Of a stretch of DNA of 64,000 nucleotides, positions 17,555 to 27,342 are shown piece after piece (within the stretch, counting starts at the first letter, position 1; the number at the start of each line of letters is the position of its first letter). The DNA lies in the NCBI RefSeq assembly GCF_000422425.1, contig NZ_AULT01000005.1:62001-126000 (forward strand). The letters run 5' to 3'. The stretch is from Oceanospirillum beijerinckii DSM 7166 (GTDB lineage Bacteria > Pseudomonadota > Gammaproteobacteria > Pseudomonadales > Halomonadaceae). Both the position numbers and the translations under genes were made by a program. The notes beneath the pieces are model-generated. The model was given only the letters and a program-made list of their open reading frames with translations. It made no database searches and was not told the origin of the DNA.

Positions 17555-19165
17555 ATGCCAAAATGTAGCAAACTGGCCAGGCTGAAAAAGCTCAGGCCGG
17601 AAAGTCTCAGAAGTCGTTTGATACTGCTGATGCTGGTAACGCTGGTGCTGGTGCAGTTGGTCAGTGTGCTTGTGTATCTGCAGGATAGAAACACCCTGAT
17701 CAGCAACGCCGGTATTCGTTTACAGGTTCAGCGTATCGCCAATCTGATTAGTCTGATGGATCAGTCCGAACCTTACCAGTACCGGGCGATCCTGAAGGCG
17801 ACTGAAACCCCTCAACTGGCAGTATTGATCTCTACTGATGCCCTGGTGCCCGCTGGCCTGGCGGCTTCCCGTGGTGCTCTGGAGATGCGACAGAAACTGT
17901 ATGAAAAAACTCTGCGCCAGCCTGAGCAAAAGATCAGGGTGACCTATGAACGCTACCTGTTGCCCAAGGATTTTGATTGTGACACGGATGAATACGTCGG
18001 CACCAATAACCGGGGTCGCTCTTTTCAGGGGGAGAATCGTATCTACTGGCGCAAGCAGGCATCACCATCGAGGGATGACGATGATGATGACGAAGATCAT
18101 GACGATGACAGAGATAAGGATCGGGATAAAAACGAAGCCTCAGATGATCACCACAAAAGCGATAAGCGCTATCGTGACTTTCGCCGCTTTGGCTATCTGT
18201 CAGGCGAAGCCCCCCCTTATGAGTTGAGTATCTCTGTACTCTTGCCTGATCAACGCTGGCTGAACATTCGTGCCGGTAGTGTCGATGAATTGCTGGTGTG
18301 GCGCTGGCGCTCTGCCGTGGGTCTGGTCATTGTCGGGTTTATTGTCGTAGCCATTATGCTATGGATATTACGCAGTAATACCCGGCCTCTGCAGAAGTTG
18401 GCCCGGGCGGCGAACCGGATTGGCCGCGGTATGGATAGCGAGCCCTTGGCTGAAGAAGGCGCCCGTGAGGTGCGCACCACTATTCAGGCGTTTAACAGTA
18501 TGCAGGAACGCCAGCAGCGTTTTATTAAAGACCGTATGCTGATGCTGGCGGCGATCTCCCATGATCTGCGTACGCCGATTACCAAACTCAGGTTGCAGTC
18601 GGAGTTTGTCAGTGATGAAGAGATCCAGCACAAGATGCTGAACACCCTTACGGATATGGAGCAGATGTTGAATGCTACCATGAACTTTGCCCGGGATGAT
18701 GTGCAAAACGAGCCGAGCAAAGCCACCGACCTGGCCAGTTTGGTTCAAAGCTTATGTGATGACCTGATTGATCAGGGGGCCGGGATGACCTGTGATCTGC
18801 CTGAGCGTTTGGTTTGTGAATGCAAGCCGATGGGATTTCGCCGGATGGTCAGTAATGTGTTGGAAAATGCGGTGAAATACGCTGAGAGTGCCCACGTGGT
18901 GCTGAAACAGGAAACACGCTCCGATACCGGTATCCGCTGGATTGTATTAACGGTGACCGATGACGGCCCCGGTATTGATGAAGCCCTGTTTGAACAGGTG
19001 TTTACCCCTTTCTATCGTGTGGAAGGTTCCAGAAACCGAGCCACAGGAGGCATGGGGCTGGGATTGAGTGTGGTGCGTAGTATTGCTTTGTTGCATGGCG
19101 GGCATGTCGCGCTATCTAACCGAGATGAGGGTGGTTTACAGGTACAAATCCATATTCCCTGCTAA
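17555..19165 (+). CDS. Sensor histidine kinase with Asp-rich periplasmic segment
   Basis: This 536-aa membrane kinase pairs with the upstream regulator. Helix 1 is at 21-43, the periplasmic sensor at about 44-252, helix 2 at about 253-272, and HAMP at about 273-325. The HisKA box AAISHDLRTPITKL has phospho-acceptor His336. The ATPase boxes are NVLENAVKYA, DDGPGID and GGMGLGLSVV. Residues about 174-208 of the sensor are made almost only of Asp, with Glu, His, Lys and Arg (six consecutive Asp at 174-179). This is unusual and suggests binding of divalent cations or cationic peptides. The sensor otherwise matches no family I know. Confidence 0.92.
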   Translation: MPKCSKLARLKKLRPESLRSRLILLMLVTLVLVQLVSVLVYLQDRNTLISNAGIRLQVQRIANLISLMDQSEPYQYRAILKATETPQLAVLISTDALVPAGLAASRGALEMRQKLYEKTLRQPEQKIRVTYERYLLPKDFDCDTDEYVGTNNRGRSFQGENRIYWRKQASPSRDDDDDDEDHDDDRDKDRDKNEASDDHHKSDKRYRDFRRFGYLSGEAPPYELSISVLLPDQRWLNIRAGSVDELLVWRWRSAVGLVIVGFIVVAIMLWILRSNTRPLQKLARAANRIGRGMDSEPLAEEGAREVRTTIQAFNSMQERQQRFIKDRMLMLAAISHDLRTPITKLRLQSEFVSDEEIQHKMLNTLTDMEQMLNATMNFARDDVQNEPSKATDLASLVQSLCDDLIDQGAGMTCDLPERLVCECKPMGFRRMVSNVLENAVKYAESAHVVLKQETRSDTGIRWIVLTVTDDGPGIDEALFEQVFTPFYRVEGSRNRATGGMGLGLSVVRSIALLHGGHVALSNRDEGGLQVQIHIPC

Positions 19166-19367
19166 GCTGAGTGATTCAAGCTTGGATACAACCTGGCATG
19201 GGGCGGGGGTCCGATTAATCTGACGGCTACTGCGCCTGGCATAAGGTCGGTATAAGGCTTGATAAAGAAGCGGTAAAGGCTGTCATACTATAGATATGGT
19301 ATGTATCCTGCATGTTTTTCACGGCATGGTATCCCATAACAATTAGTACAAATCAAGGACACTAAGG

Positions 19368-19562
19368 ATGAGTAGAAAAACCTCACGGATGGAGCAGGCG
19401 GATTTCAGTCGTGCTCTGGCACTTGAAGTGCGTATGATCGAATTTCAGCAGACGTTGAGAGTGAAGGGTGAGCGTATTGCCTGCAACATGCAGAAGATGC
19501 GGCAAAGCCTGCACAAAAAGAAAACAGCGTCAGTCTGTAGCGGTCGGCGGGTAATGCGTTAA
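19368..19562 (+). CDS. Small basic hypothetical protein, 64 aa
   Basis: The predicted protein is rich in Arg, Lys and Met (MSRKTSRMEQ... to HKKKTASVC) and probably alpha-helical, with no signal peptide or membrane helix. A purine-rich AAGGA lies upstream of the ATG, and a strong terminator follows 60 bp after the stop, consistent with a short independent transcript. I do not recognise a family. It could be a small regulatory or nucleic-acid-binding protein, but that is only composition-based. Confidence 0.5.
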   Translation: MSRKTSRMEQADFSRALALEVRMIEFQQTLRVKGERIACNMQKMRQSLHKKKTASVCSGRRVMR

Positions 19563-19622
19563 GTTGTTCAGACGGTATTCGCTTATTGCGGAACCTGTAT
19601 GATACGAACGATAGCGGGAAAC

Positions 19623-19677
19623 AAAAAATCGCAGTGCCAGCGTATAACCGGGTTATACGTAGGTACTGCGATTTTTT
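19623..19677 (+). terminator. Long terminator hairpin after the 64-aa gene
   Basis: An outer arm AAAAAATCGCAGTGCC pairs with GGTACTGCGATTTTTT, and an inner arm CGTATAACC pairs with GGTTATACG. It is A/T-flanked on both sides, so it may work in both directions. Confidence 0.8.
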
Positions 19678-19738
19678 ATGGTCGATAAAGGCATGGCAAG
19701 TGAATTTATCGACCCTGAACACTTGATCTCAGGTGGTT

Positions 19739-19877
19739 ATACCATCCCCGATAAGTTTCTTGATATCAGAGTAGGTTGGATAAGCGAAGCGCCATCCGAC
19801 ACTGACTCCGATACCGGGTGATTGTCGGAAGGCGCCTTGCGGCTTTTCCGACCTATAACAGCTTATCTGGTTTAGTG
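19739..19877 (-). repeat. MITE/REP-like palindromic repeat, copy 2
   Basis: The element runs in inverted orientation (ATACCATCCCCGATAAG ... CTTATCTGGTTTAG), and its putA-side end is slightly eroded. It ends one or two bases from the putA stop codon. Confidence 0.88.
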
Positions 19878-19878
19878 G

Positions 19879-22800
19879 TTAGTTGCTGCTGGCGATCAGA
19901 CTGGCATTACCGCCTGCCGCCGTGGTATCCACACACAGATGACGCTCATGGACAAAACGCTCCGGCAGATTTACTTCGGTCAGCAGCGGCAGTAGTGCAC
20001 CGTCACGTTGTGCCAATGCCTGGCGGTACGCTTTCAATACACCGATATCCGCAATACTGCTGATGGCATCAACACCTTGTACCTGACTTAACAGCTCAGC
20101 GGATACATTGCCTTCAATACCCACTACCGCCAGACCTGCGAAAGCCAGCTCATCAGTGACCGCTTTCACACCCGGTGCAACGGCAACGACTTTGTTGCCT
20201 TGTGCCAGAGCCATAGCGATCTGACGGCTGACGCTGTTCAGATCAGGGCCCAGACACAGAACCAGACCACGACCATGACAGCTCAGACGGTTCAGCTCAC
20301 CGGTCGGTCCCGGCATCTCACGGGTATTCAGCAGAGCCGGGTTATCTAGTGTAGAGCTATCCAATGCCAGGCTGGCTTGTGGCAGATGTTGACTCAGCTG
20401 CGCCAGAGCCGCACTTTTCTCCATCACCGCTTGATCTTTCAGGCTATCAACTGCGCTCTGCAGCTCGTTTAGGCTGACACTAGTCGCAGTATCAGTCTGT
20501 GTGACTAAAGCTTCAGGGGCAATCTGCTTAAAGCGGCGCACGTACAAGGGGCCGCCGGCCTTAGGACCAGTACCGGACAGGCCTTCACCACCGAACGGCT
20601 GAGAACCCACAATCGCACCAATCTGGTTACGATTGACGTAGCAGTTACCTACCTTGATACGGCTGGTCACGTAGTCGATGCGGGTATCCATACGGGTATG
20701 CAGACCAAAAGTCAGGCCATAACCGCGACTGTTGATATCCGCAATCACCTGATCCAGCTCACCGGCTTCAAAGGTGCAGATATGCAGCACCGGGCCAAAG
20801 ATCTCCTCTTCCAGCTCAGTGATGCTGTCCAGCTGAATCACCGTTGGCGGCACAAAGGTGCCGCCTGCGGGCACATCGAAGGTTTTCAGGCAACGGCCTT
20901 TAGCGCTGAAGGCCTGGATATGGGCCATAATCTTGTTGCGCGCAATATCGTCGATCACAGGGCCGATATCGGTGCTCAGTAACCAAGGGTTGCCGATTGT
21001 CAGCTCTTCCATGGCACCGTACAGCATCTCCAGAGTGTGCTCGGCGATATCTTTCTGCAGATACAGTACACGTAGGGCGGAACAACGTTGACCGGCACTT
21101 TGGAACGCAGACGCCAGCACATCACGAATCACCTGCTCAGGCAGCGCGGTAGAATCGACGATCATGGTGTTCATACCACCGGTCTCGGCGATCAGCGGCG
21201 CATCCGGGGCCATATTATCGGCCATAGCTCGGTTGATGTGCTGAGCGGTTGGCGTGGAACCGGTAAAACACACGCCATCAATGCGGCTATCAGAGGTCAG
21301 CGCTGCACCGACGACAGCACCGGTACCCGGTAGCAGCTGGATCACATCCTGCGGGATACCGGCTTCATGCATCAGCTCAACGGCACGGGCGGCCATTAGC
21401 GTGGCTTGCTCGGCTGGCTTGGCCAGTACCGCGTTACCTGCCGCCAGTGCGGCACAGATCTGACCGGCAAAGATCGCCAGCGGGAAGTTCCACGGCGAGA
21501 TACAGGTGATCACACCACGGGCCTGACCATCTTTATCATGCAGCTCCGCTTCGTTCGGGTAATACAGCGCAAAATCGACTGCTTCACGGATCTCGGCGAT
21601 ACCATCCAGTAGGGTTTTACCCGCTTCACGCGTTGCCAGGGCAAACAGCTCTGCCGCATTGGCTTCCATCAGGTCCGCAAACTTGCGGATACGGGCGCTA
21701 CGCTCGCTAACCGGCAACGCTGCCCAAGCTACTTGACCGGCTTTGGCTGCCGCAATGGCGGTTTCCACATCCTGAACGGAGGCTTCAACCACTTCACCCA
21801 CTTGATCCTGGTGATCGGCGGGGTTGATCACCGCTTTTTTGTCTGCACCTTCCACCTGACCGGCAATCATAGGTTTTGCCTGCCATTGTGTCTGAGCAAA
21901 AGCATCACGTTGTTTATCCAGTTCAGCCACTTCAACCGGATCGGTAATATCCCAACCGATGGCGTTACGGCGCTTTTCACCGTAGAGCTTAGCCGCTGGA
22001 GTAATAGCCGGGTTGGCGATTACATCCAGCTCCTGCACTACGGTAATCGGGTCTTTGGCGATCTGCTCCGGTGCGATATTGATATCGACAATCTGGTTTA
22101 CAAACGAGGAGTTCGCGCCGTTTTCCAGCAGGCGACGCACCAGATAGGCCAACAGATCCTGGTGTGCACCCACGGGTGCGTAGATACGACAGCGGACTTT
22201 CTGCTCCTGTACCACTACATCATGCAGGGATTCGCCCATGCCGTGCAGGCGTTGGAATTCAAACTTATCCAGATCGTCAGCCAGATTCATAATCGCCGCC
22301 ACAGAGTGGGCGTTGTGAGTGGCAAACTGTGGGTAGATGCGATCGGTCATCTGCAGTAGCTTGGTGGCACAAGCCATATAGGACACATCAGTATTCACCT
22401 TACGGGTAAACACCGGGAAGCCATCCAGGCCCATCACCTGGGCGCGTTTTACTTCCGCATCCCAGTAAGCGCCTTTAACCAGACGTACCATAATCTTACG
22501 ATCCAGTTGCACCGACAGACTGTACAGCCAATCCAGCACAAAAGGTGCGCGGTGGCCAAAGGCCTGGACCACCACGCCAAAACCGTTCCAGCCGGCAAGC
22601 TCGGGACGGGACAAAACCGCTTCGATCACATCTAAAGACAGATCCAGACGATCCGCTTCTTCCGCATCAATGTTAAAGCCCATATTGGCGTCTTTTGCCA
22701 TCAGGGCCAGCTGGTAGGTACGTTCTACCAGCTCTGCCATCACACGCTCACGTTTACCAAACTCGTAACGGGCGTGCAGGGCCGATAGTTTTACGGAGAT

Positions 22801-23547
22801 ACCTGGGTTCTGACGGATATCCGCATGGACACAAGCCGGTTTCAGAGCACTGATCGCATCGGCGTAAGCCTGATGATAACGCAGAGCATCTTTATCGGTA
22901 CGGGCGGCTTCACCCAGCATATCGTAGGAGTAGCTGTAACCACGGCCTTCCTGCTTTTTGGCGCGCTCGGTGGCTTCTTTAATATCGCGCCCCAGCACAA
23001 ACTGGCGACCCAGTTCCTTCATCGCCTGTTTCACTGCAGTACGTACTACAGGCTCACCCATACGCTTGATCATGCCGCGCAGGGTGCTGGCCAGGCCTTT
23101 TTCATCGGCAGGTGCGATCAGCTTACCGGTGACCATCAGGCCCCAGGTGGAGGTATTGATCAGGGCGGATTCGGAGCGGCCCAGGTGCTCCTGCCATTTG
23201 CCCGGTACAATTTTATCTTCAATCAGTTCGTCGATGGTGTCGGCATCGGGTACACGTAACAGGGCTTCAGCCAGACACATCAGGGCGATACCCTCTTTGG
23301 TGCTCAGGCCATATTCTGCCAGGAAGTTTTCCATCATGGATGGCTTGGCAGAGGTACGTACCCGGCGAATCAGTTCAGCGGCTTCCGCTGAGATGGTTTG
23401 ACGTGTGCTGTCAGACAGACCCGCTAACTCAATCAGAGCAGGCACGGTGTTATTTTCATCAGCCAGATAGTGCGCGCGAATCAGATTGCGGATTTCGCTG
23501 GTCGGTTTCACATCGGCATTTGTTGTAGTGTTCGTTACCCGAGTCAT
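19879..23547 (-). CDS. putA: Bifunctional proline dehydrogenase / L-glutamate gamma-semialdehyde dehydrogenase PutA
   Basis: This enzyme of about 1222 aa oxidises proline to glutamate in two steps, using FAD then NAD+. The proline dehydrogenase barrel covers roughly residues 60-540, with YAPVGAHQDLLAYLVRRLLE near its end. The aldehyde dehydrogenase domain covers about 560-1020, with SPWNFPLAIFAGQ, the catalytic region AETGG and the nucleophile in SAGQRCSALRV. A C-terminal domain of about 190 residues follows, as in long PutAs. The N-terminal ribbon-helix-helix repressor domain of E. coli PutA is absent, so control must come from elsewhere. I start it at ATG 23547, which has AAGGGTG upstream; the frame is open 11 codons further. 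Confidence 0.95.
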   Translation of the reverse strand: MTRVTNTTTNADVKPTSEIRNLIRAHYLADENNTVPALIELAGLSDSTRQTISAEAAELIRRVRTSAKPSMMENFLAEYGLSTKEGIALMCLAEALLRVPDADTIDELIEDKIVPGKWQEHLGRSESALINTSTWGLMVTGKLIAPADEKGLASTLRGMIKRMGEPVVRTAVKQAMKELGRQFVLGRDIKEATERAKKQEGRGYSYSYDMLGEAARTDKDALRYHQAYADAISALKPACVHADIRQNPGISVKLSALHARYEFGKRERVMAELVERTYQLALMAKDANMGFNIDAEEADRLDLSLDVIEAVLSRPELAGWNGFGVVVQAFGHRAPFVLDWLYSLSVQLDRKIMVRLVKGAYWDAEVKRAQVMGLDGFPVFTRKVNTDVSYMACATKLLQMTDRIYPQFATHNAHSVAAIMNLADDLDKFEFQRLHGMGESLHDVVVQEQKVRCRIYAPVGAHQDLLAYLVRRLLENGANSSFVNQIVDINIAPEQIAKDPITVVQELDVIANPAITPAAKLYGEKRRNAIGWDITDPVEVAELDKQRDAFAQTQWQAKPMIAGQVEGADKKAVINPADHQDQVGEVVEASVQDVETAIAAAKAGQVAWAALPVSERSARIRKFADLMEANAAELFALATREAGKTLLDGIAEIREAVDFALYYPNEAELHDKDGQARGVITCISPWNFPLAIFAGQICAALAAGNAVLAKPAEQATLMAARAVELMHEAGIPQDVIQLLPGTGAVVGAALTSDSRIDGVCFTGSTPTAQHINRAMADNMAPDAPLIAETGGMNTMIVDSTALPEQVIRDVLASAFQSAGQRCSALRVLYLQKDIAEHTLEMLYGAMEELTIGNPWLLSTDIGPVIDDIARNKIMAHIQAFSAKGRCLKTFDVPAGGTFVPPTVIQLDSITELEEEIFGPVLHICTFEAGELDQVIADINSRGYGLTFGLHTRMDTRIDYVTSRIKVGNCYVNRNQIGAIVGSQPFGGEGLSGTGPKAGGPLYVRRFKQIAPEALVTQTDTATSVSLNELQSAVDSLKDQAVMEKSAALAQLSQHLPQASLALDSSTLDNPALLNTREMPGPTGELNRLSCHGRGLVLCLGPDLNSVSRQIAMALAQGNKVVAVAPGVKAVTDELAFAGLAVVGIEGNVSAELLSQVQGVDAISSIADIGVLKAYRQALAQRDGALLPLLTEVNLPERFVHERHLCVDTTAAGGNASLIASSN

Positions 23548-23796
23548 ATCGACACCCTTCATAAGAGGAATAAATATCAAAGATGCGATATTCTATTCCG
23601 CAATAAATAGCCTTTTTCTCTAATTGTTCGTGGCTAAAAAAACTATAGACTATTTTTGATGCTTGTTTTTAGTCTTCATATCTATTCAGTGTTTGTTTTA
23701 TAGAGAAAGTAGCTATTGTTGTTTGGTCGTGTAGTGGTATGCTGAGCCACGATTCACTGAAGTTCTAAGATAAGTAACTGTATAAGCGACAGATTT
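23548..23796. promoter_or_regulatory. Divergent putA / Lrp-type regulator promoter region
   Basis: This 249-bp AT-rich region separates two divergent genes, the usual layout for an Lrp-family activator and its target. I could not pick a single operator with confidence. Confidence 0.4.
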
Positions 23797-24270
23797 ATGA
23801 AAAAGAATGATGAGCTGGACCGTATCGATCATGCCATTCTGCGTGAACTGCAGAAAAATGCCCGCCTGACGGTCACAGAGCTTGCTTCAAGAGTAGGCCT
23901 GTCTAAAACGCCTTGCCAGTTACGGATGAAGAAGCTGGAAGAGCAGGGCTATATTCTGGGTTATGTCGCCTTGGTGAACCAGACGCGCTTGGGGGCCAGT
24001 CATGTAGCCTTTGTGCAGGTCAAATTAAGTGATACTAAAAGCAACGCTTTGGAGGCCTTTAATGAGGCAGTTCGTCAGATTCCCGAGGTGGAACAGTGTC
24101 ATATGATCGCTGCAGGTTTTGATTATCTGCTTAAAGTGCGTACTTCAGGTATGGAAGCTTATCGTCAGGTGTTGGGAGAACAGATCTCGGCTCTGCCCTT
24201 TGTATTACAGACCAGTACCTATGCAGTGATGGAAAGTGTGAAGGATATTGAGTCCCATCTTTTGGATTAG
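23797..24270 (+). CDS. Lrp/AsnC-family regulator, probable proline-responsive activator of putA
   Basis: The 157-aa protein has an N-terminal helix-turn-helix (about 8-60; LDRIDHAILRELQKNARLT, with VGLSKTPCQLRMKKLEEQG as the recognition helix). The C-terminal AsnC/RAM ligand domain spans about 70-150. It is divergent from putA, which here lacks its own DNA-binding domain. The same arrangement is known for PutR of alphaproteobacteria and related Lrp-type activators of proline dehydrogenase. The role is therefore inferred from family and position. No terminator is evident before the Sel1 gene 140 bp downstream. Confidence 0.88.
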   Translation: MKKNDELDRIDHAILRELQKNARLTVTELASRVGLSKTPCQLRMKKLEEQGYILGYVALVNQTRLGASHVAFVQVKLSDTKSNALEAFNEAVRQIPEVEQCHMIAAGFDYLLKVRTSGMEAYRQVLGEQISALPFVLQTSTYAVMESVKDIESHLLD

Positions 24271-24410
24271 ATCAGGATGTTTTAAACACTTCTATCGTTA
24301 TTTAAGATTGAACTAAATAACGACTAAAATAGTGTGTTTACTCATAGCTCCAGGTGTAACTTTTTGTTACCCTTTGCCGTTAATTCCAATGGTTTTACCG
24401 CGGGGTTACG

Positions 24411-25322
24411 ATGACGTATCTGAAAACGCTTACTGCACTTCTTTCCCTCTGTTTTGTTGCCTTCTCATCTCAAGTTAATGCATCGTTTAAACAGGCGATG
24501 GCTTTTTATGAGCAGGAGCTATACACCCATGCCCTGAACCATTTTCTACCAGAAGCAGAAAAAGGTGATGTTAAGGCTCAGCTTATGCTGGGGCGTATGT
24601 ATCAGGCGGGTCAGGGAGATGAGGCTGATCCTAAGCAAGCATACTTCTGGTACGAAAAGGCTGCCAATCAAGGTGACCCTGAAGCGATGTATCGTCTGGG
24701 CATGGCTTATCTGACATTAATCGATGCCAGCCAAAGCGAAGTCAAAGCCTTTCAGTGGATTAAACAAGCGGCCGAGAAGTCTTTTAATCAGGCTCAGTTT
24801 CAACTGGGTATGATGTATAAAAAAGGCCAGGGTAACGGCATCAATATGAGTAAGGCCCGTCACTGGTTATTTAAAGCTGCTCAGGGCGATAATGCTGAAG
24901 CCCAGTATCAACTGGCGCGTATCTACGAAGATGGCCCTGATGGTAAACAAAATTACACAGAGGCTTTGCGCTGGTATAGTCAGGCCGCAAAACAAGGGCA
25001 TACCCGTGCGGAGTTGTCTCTGGCTTACATGTACTATTATGGTTTGGGAACCCGGACGGATTTACTGACTGCTTCGAACCTGCTTCAGCGTGTGGCTAAT
25101 AAAGGTGTTGCGGTGGCTCAATATAATCTTGGTGTATTGTATGAGGGCTACCCTAAGCGCAAACCGAACTATGCGGCCTCTATGAACTGGTATAAAAAAG
25201 CATGTGAGAATAACTACCTGAAAGCCTGTAGTGATATGAAGCGCGCTCAAGACCGTTATCAGAATCAGCTGGAACTGGCTTTGCGTGATGGCAGTGAAGA
25301 TGATCAAACGGTTAATAATTAA
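24411..25322 (+). CDS. Exported Sel1-repeat (TPR-like) protein
   Basis: The 303-aa protein has a signal peptide (residues 1-24, ending VNAS). About six or seven Sel1-like repeats follow from residue 35 to 275, each with the pattern A-x2-x-LG-x-MY-x-x-G-x-G and then A-x-x-W-Y-x-K-A-A. Such repeats form a superhelical scaffold for protein-protein contacts in the periplasm or cell surface. The partner is unknown. The C-terminal 25 residues are polar. The gene ends before a strong terminator. Confidence 0.85.
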   Translation: MTYLKTLTALLSLCFVAFSSQVNASFKQAMAFYEQELYTHALNHFLPEAEKGDVKAQLMLGRMYQAGQGDEADPKQAYFWYEKAANQGDPEAMYRLGMAYLTLIDASQSEVKAFQWIKQAAEKSFNQAQFQLGMMYKKGQGNGINMSKARHWLFKAAQGDNAEAQYQLARIYEDGPDGKQNYTEALRWYSQAAKQGHTRAELSLAYMYYYGLGTRTDLLTASNLLQRVANKGVAVAQYNLGVLYEGYPKRKPNYAASMNWYKKACENNYLKACSDMKRAQDRYQNQLELALRDGSEDDQTVNN

Positions 25323-25393
25323 AACCCTGTCCAAGATCCACTTCAAGCAGTCACGATAGCACACGTTTCATTGGCATTTATGCCATGCCGTTA

Positions 25394-25420
25394 AAAAAGG
25401 AGAGCTAAGCTCTCCTTTTT
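25394..25420 (+). terminator. Terminator of the Sel1 gene
   Basis: AAAAAGGAGAGC-TAA-GCTCTCCTTTTT is a perfect 12-bp stem with a 3-base loop and a T run. Confidence 0.9.
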
Positions 25421-25593
25421 ACAATCAGCCCATTGGTATCAAGGTTTTTCGTTGGATGGCTAAGTGACTGCTCCCCGCCCGTATTGGGCGAGGGTTTACG
25501 CGGTTTTTTGCTAAAAAATAAAAGGCATTGGAAATGCTTTTTAAATTAATAAAGGTTAGGATGATGGTTCGATAAAACTAGAATATTTCCTTT

Positions 25594-27342
25594 ATGAGCC
25601 TGAAACTGCGCTTCTTTCTATTGTCAGCTCTGTTACTGCTAATCTCGTCAATAGCAGTCTGGTCATCAGTCAAAACGCTGGCAGAACAGATTATTGAAGA
25701 ATGGGCGTTGCGTTATGCAGAAAAGCAGGTGCTCTACGACAGAGAGCGTACCCTGCAACCTATTATGCGGGAAATTGCTCTGGCACTTCAGTTTGCTAAA
25801 TCCTCCTCGTTAGTGGCCTATGCCCGTAACCCAGATGATGACACCTTACGTCGTGCCGCCTTGCAGGAGATGGAAAACTTTCGCTTTAACTTTGCTGAAA
25901 TGAACTACTTTGTTGCGCTGAAAAAAAGCGGCGAGTATTTCCATAACGATGCTAATAACAGCTATGCAGGCCAACAGTTGCGTTATCGACTGGATGAGAA
26001 CTCACCTAAAGATGCTTGGTTCTTCCGCGTCTTAAAACAGCAACTGGAACTGCATATCAACGTAAACCTGGACAGTGAGCTAGGCGTTACCAAGCTCTGG
26101 ATTAACGCTTTACTGAATGATGGTGGTGAGCCTCTAGGCGTTGTGGGTACAGGGCTTAATCTGAGCCACTTTCTCAATCAGATCGTCAATAATACGGATG
26201 AAGGAGTGACTAACCTGTTTGTTGACCAGACAGCCAGTGTGCAGCTTCATCCGCAGCGAACCCGGATCTCCTTCTCCAGTATTAGCGCTCCGAAAGCCCA
26301 TCAACAGTATATCTATCAATATCTGGATAATGACAGCGATCACAAGAGAGTTGATCTGATCATGACAGAAGCCCGCAAACAGAGGGATAAAGTTATCAGT
26401 GAGTTTGTGGTCAGTGAGGGACGTCGGCAGCTGATGGCTGTTGCCTATATTCCAGAACTGAACTGGTACGAAATCACCTTTATTGATATTGCGAAGCTAC
26501 TGCCATTAAGCCGCTTTGGCGGTATTTTTTTGGTCTACACCCTGACGATTATCGCTTTGATCATCTTGTTTAACCTACTGTTGCAACGTATGGTGTTACG
26601 TCCAGTCCAGCGCCTGAATACAGCGATTACTCAGGTGCAGGCAGCAAAGCCGGTCACTGTTGATCTGAGAGGCAAAGGTGAAGTGGGAGATCTGATTCGC
26701 CACTTTTCAGAGATGGCCGATGCGGTAGATCAATACCGCACCGAACTGGAAAATAAAGTCAAAGCCCGTACCCAGGCTCTGGAGGCGCAATCCAGGACCG
26801 ATACACTGACTCAGTTATACAATCGAGGTGGGATGACTGAGCGTTTAAACCAAGTCTTTAATGACCAGGCCCATAACATCGGTTTTATCTGGATCGACCT
26901 GGATTACTTTAAAGAGATTAATGACCAATATGGCCACGCGTGTGGCGATAGAGCACTGGTTGCCGTTGCACGCATTATCGAGCAACAGATAGAGCAGGAA
27001 GCAGGTGTGTCTGGTTTTTCTGGACGCCGGGGTGGTGATGAGTTTCTCGCCTGTGTCCCCGAATGCGACCACGCTCGTCTGAGCGCTCTTAGTGAAACTA
27101 TCTGTCGTACAGTTGCTGGGTTTAGACTCGATTACCATCCTCATCCTGACCGCACTCAGAGTCAACAACCCCAGAAACAAGAAACGGATTTTGCAGGACG
27201 AGAACCTTTGCCACTGACCGTGAGTATCGGCACTTACCTGTCCCGTCAGGGTGATAACCTTGAACAGGCGCTCCATTGTGCTGATAACGCTCTTTATCAG
27301 GCCAAGGATGATGGTCGTAACTGTGTCCGGCAATTTTTATAG
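25594..27342 (+). CDS. Membrane diguanylate cyclase with periplasmic sensor, HAMP and GGDEF
   Basis: The 582-aa protein is predicted to make c-di-GMP. Helix 1 is at about 5-27, a periplasmic sensor at about 30-305, helix 2 at about 310-332, HAMP at about 333-390, and the GGDEF domain at about 405-582 with intact GGDEF at 480-484. No RxxD inhibitory site lies five residues before GGDEF, so product feedback by that route is unlikely. A Gln/Pro-rich insertion sits near 510-540. No good ribosome-binding site is visible ahead of the ATG. A small hairpin near 25518-25542 precedes it. Confidence 0.9.
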   Translation: MSLKLRFFLLSALLLLISSIAVWSSVKTLAEQIIEEWALRYAEKQVLYDRERTLQPIMREIALALQFAKSSSLVAYARNPDDDTLRRAALQEMENFRFNFAEMNYFVALKKSGEYFHNDANNSYAGQQLRYRLDENSPKDAWFFRVLKQQLELHINVNLDSELGVTKLWINALLNDGGEPLGVVGTGLNLSHFLNQIVNNTDEGVTNLFVDQTASVQLHPQRTRISFSSISAPKAHQQYIYQYLDNDSDHKRVDLIMTEARKQRDKVISEFVVSEGRRQLMAVAYIPELNWYEITFIDIAKLLPLSRFGGIFLVYTLTIIALIILFNLLLQRMVLRPVQRLNTAITQVQAAKPVTVDLRGKGEVGDLIRHFSEMADAVDQYRTELENKVKARTQALEAQSRTDTLTQLYNRGGMTERLNQVFNDQAHNIGFIWIDLDYFKEINDQYGHACGDRALVAVARIIEQQIEQEAGVSGFSGRRGGDEFLACVPECDHARLSALSETICRTVAGFRLDYHPHPDRTQSQQPQKQETDFAGREPLPLTVSIGTYLSRQGDNLEQALHCADNALYQAKDDGRNCVRQFL

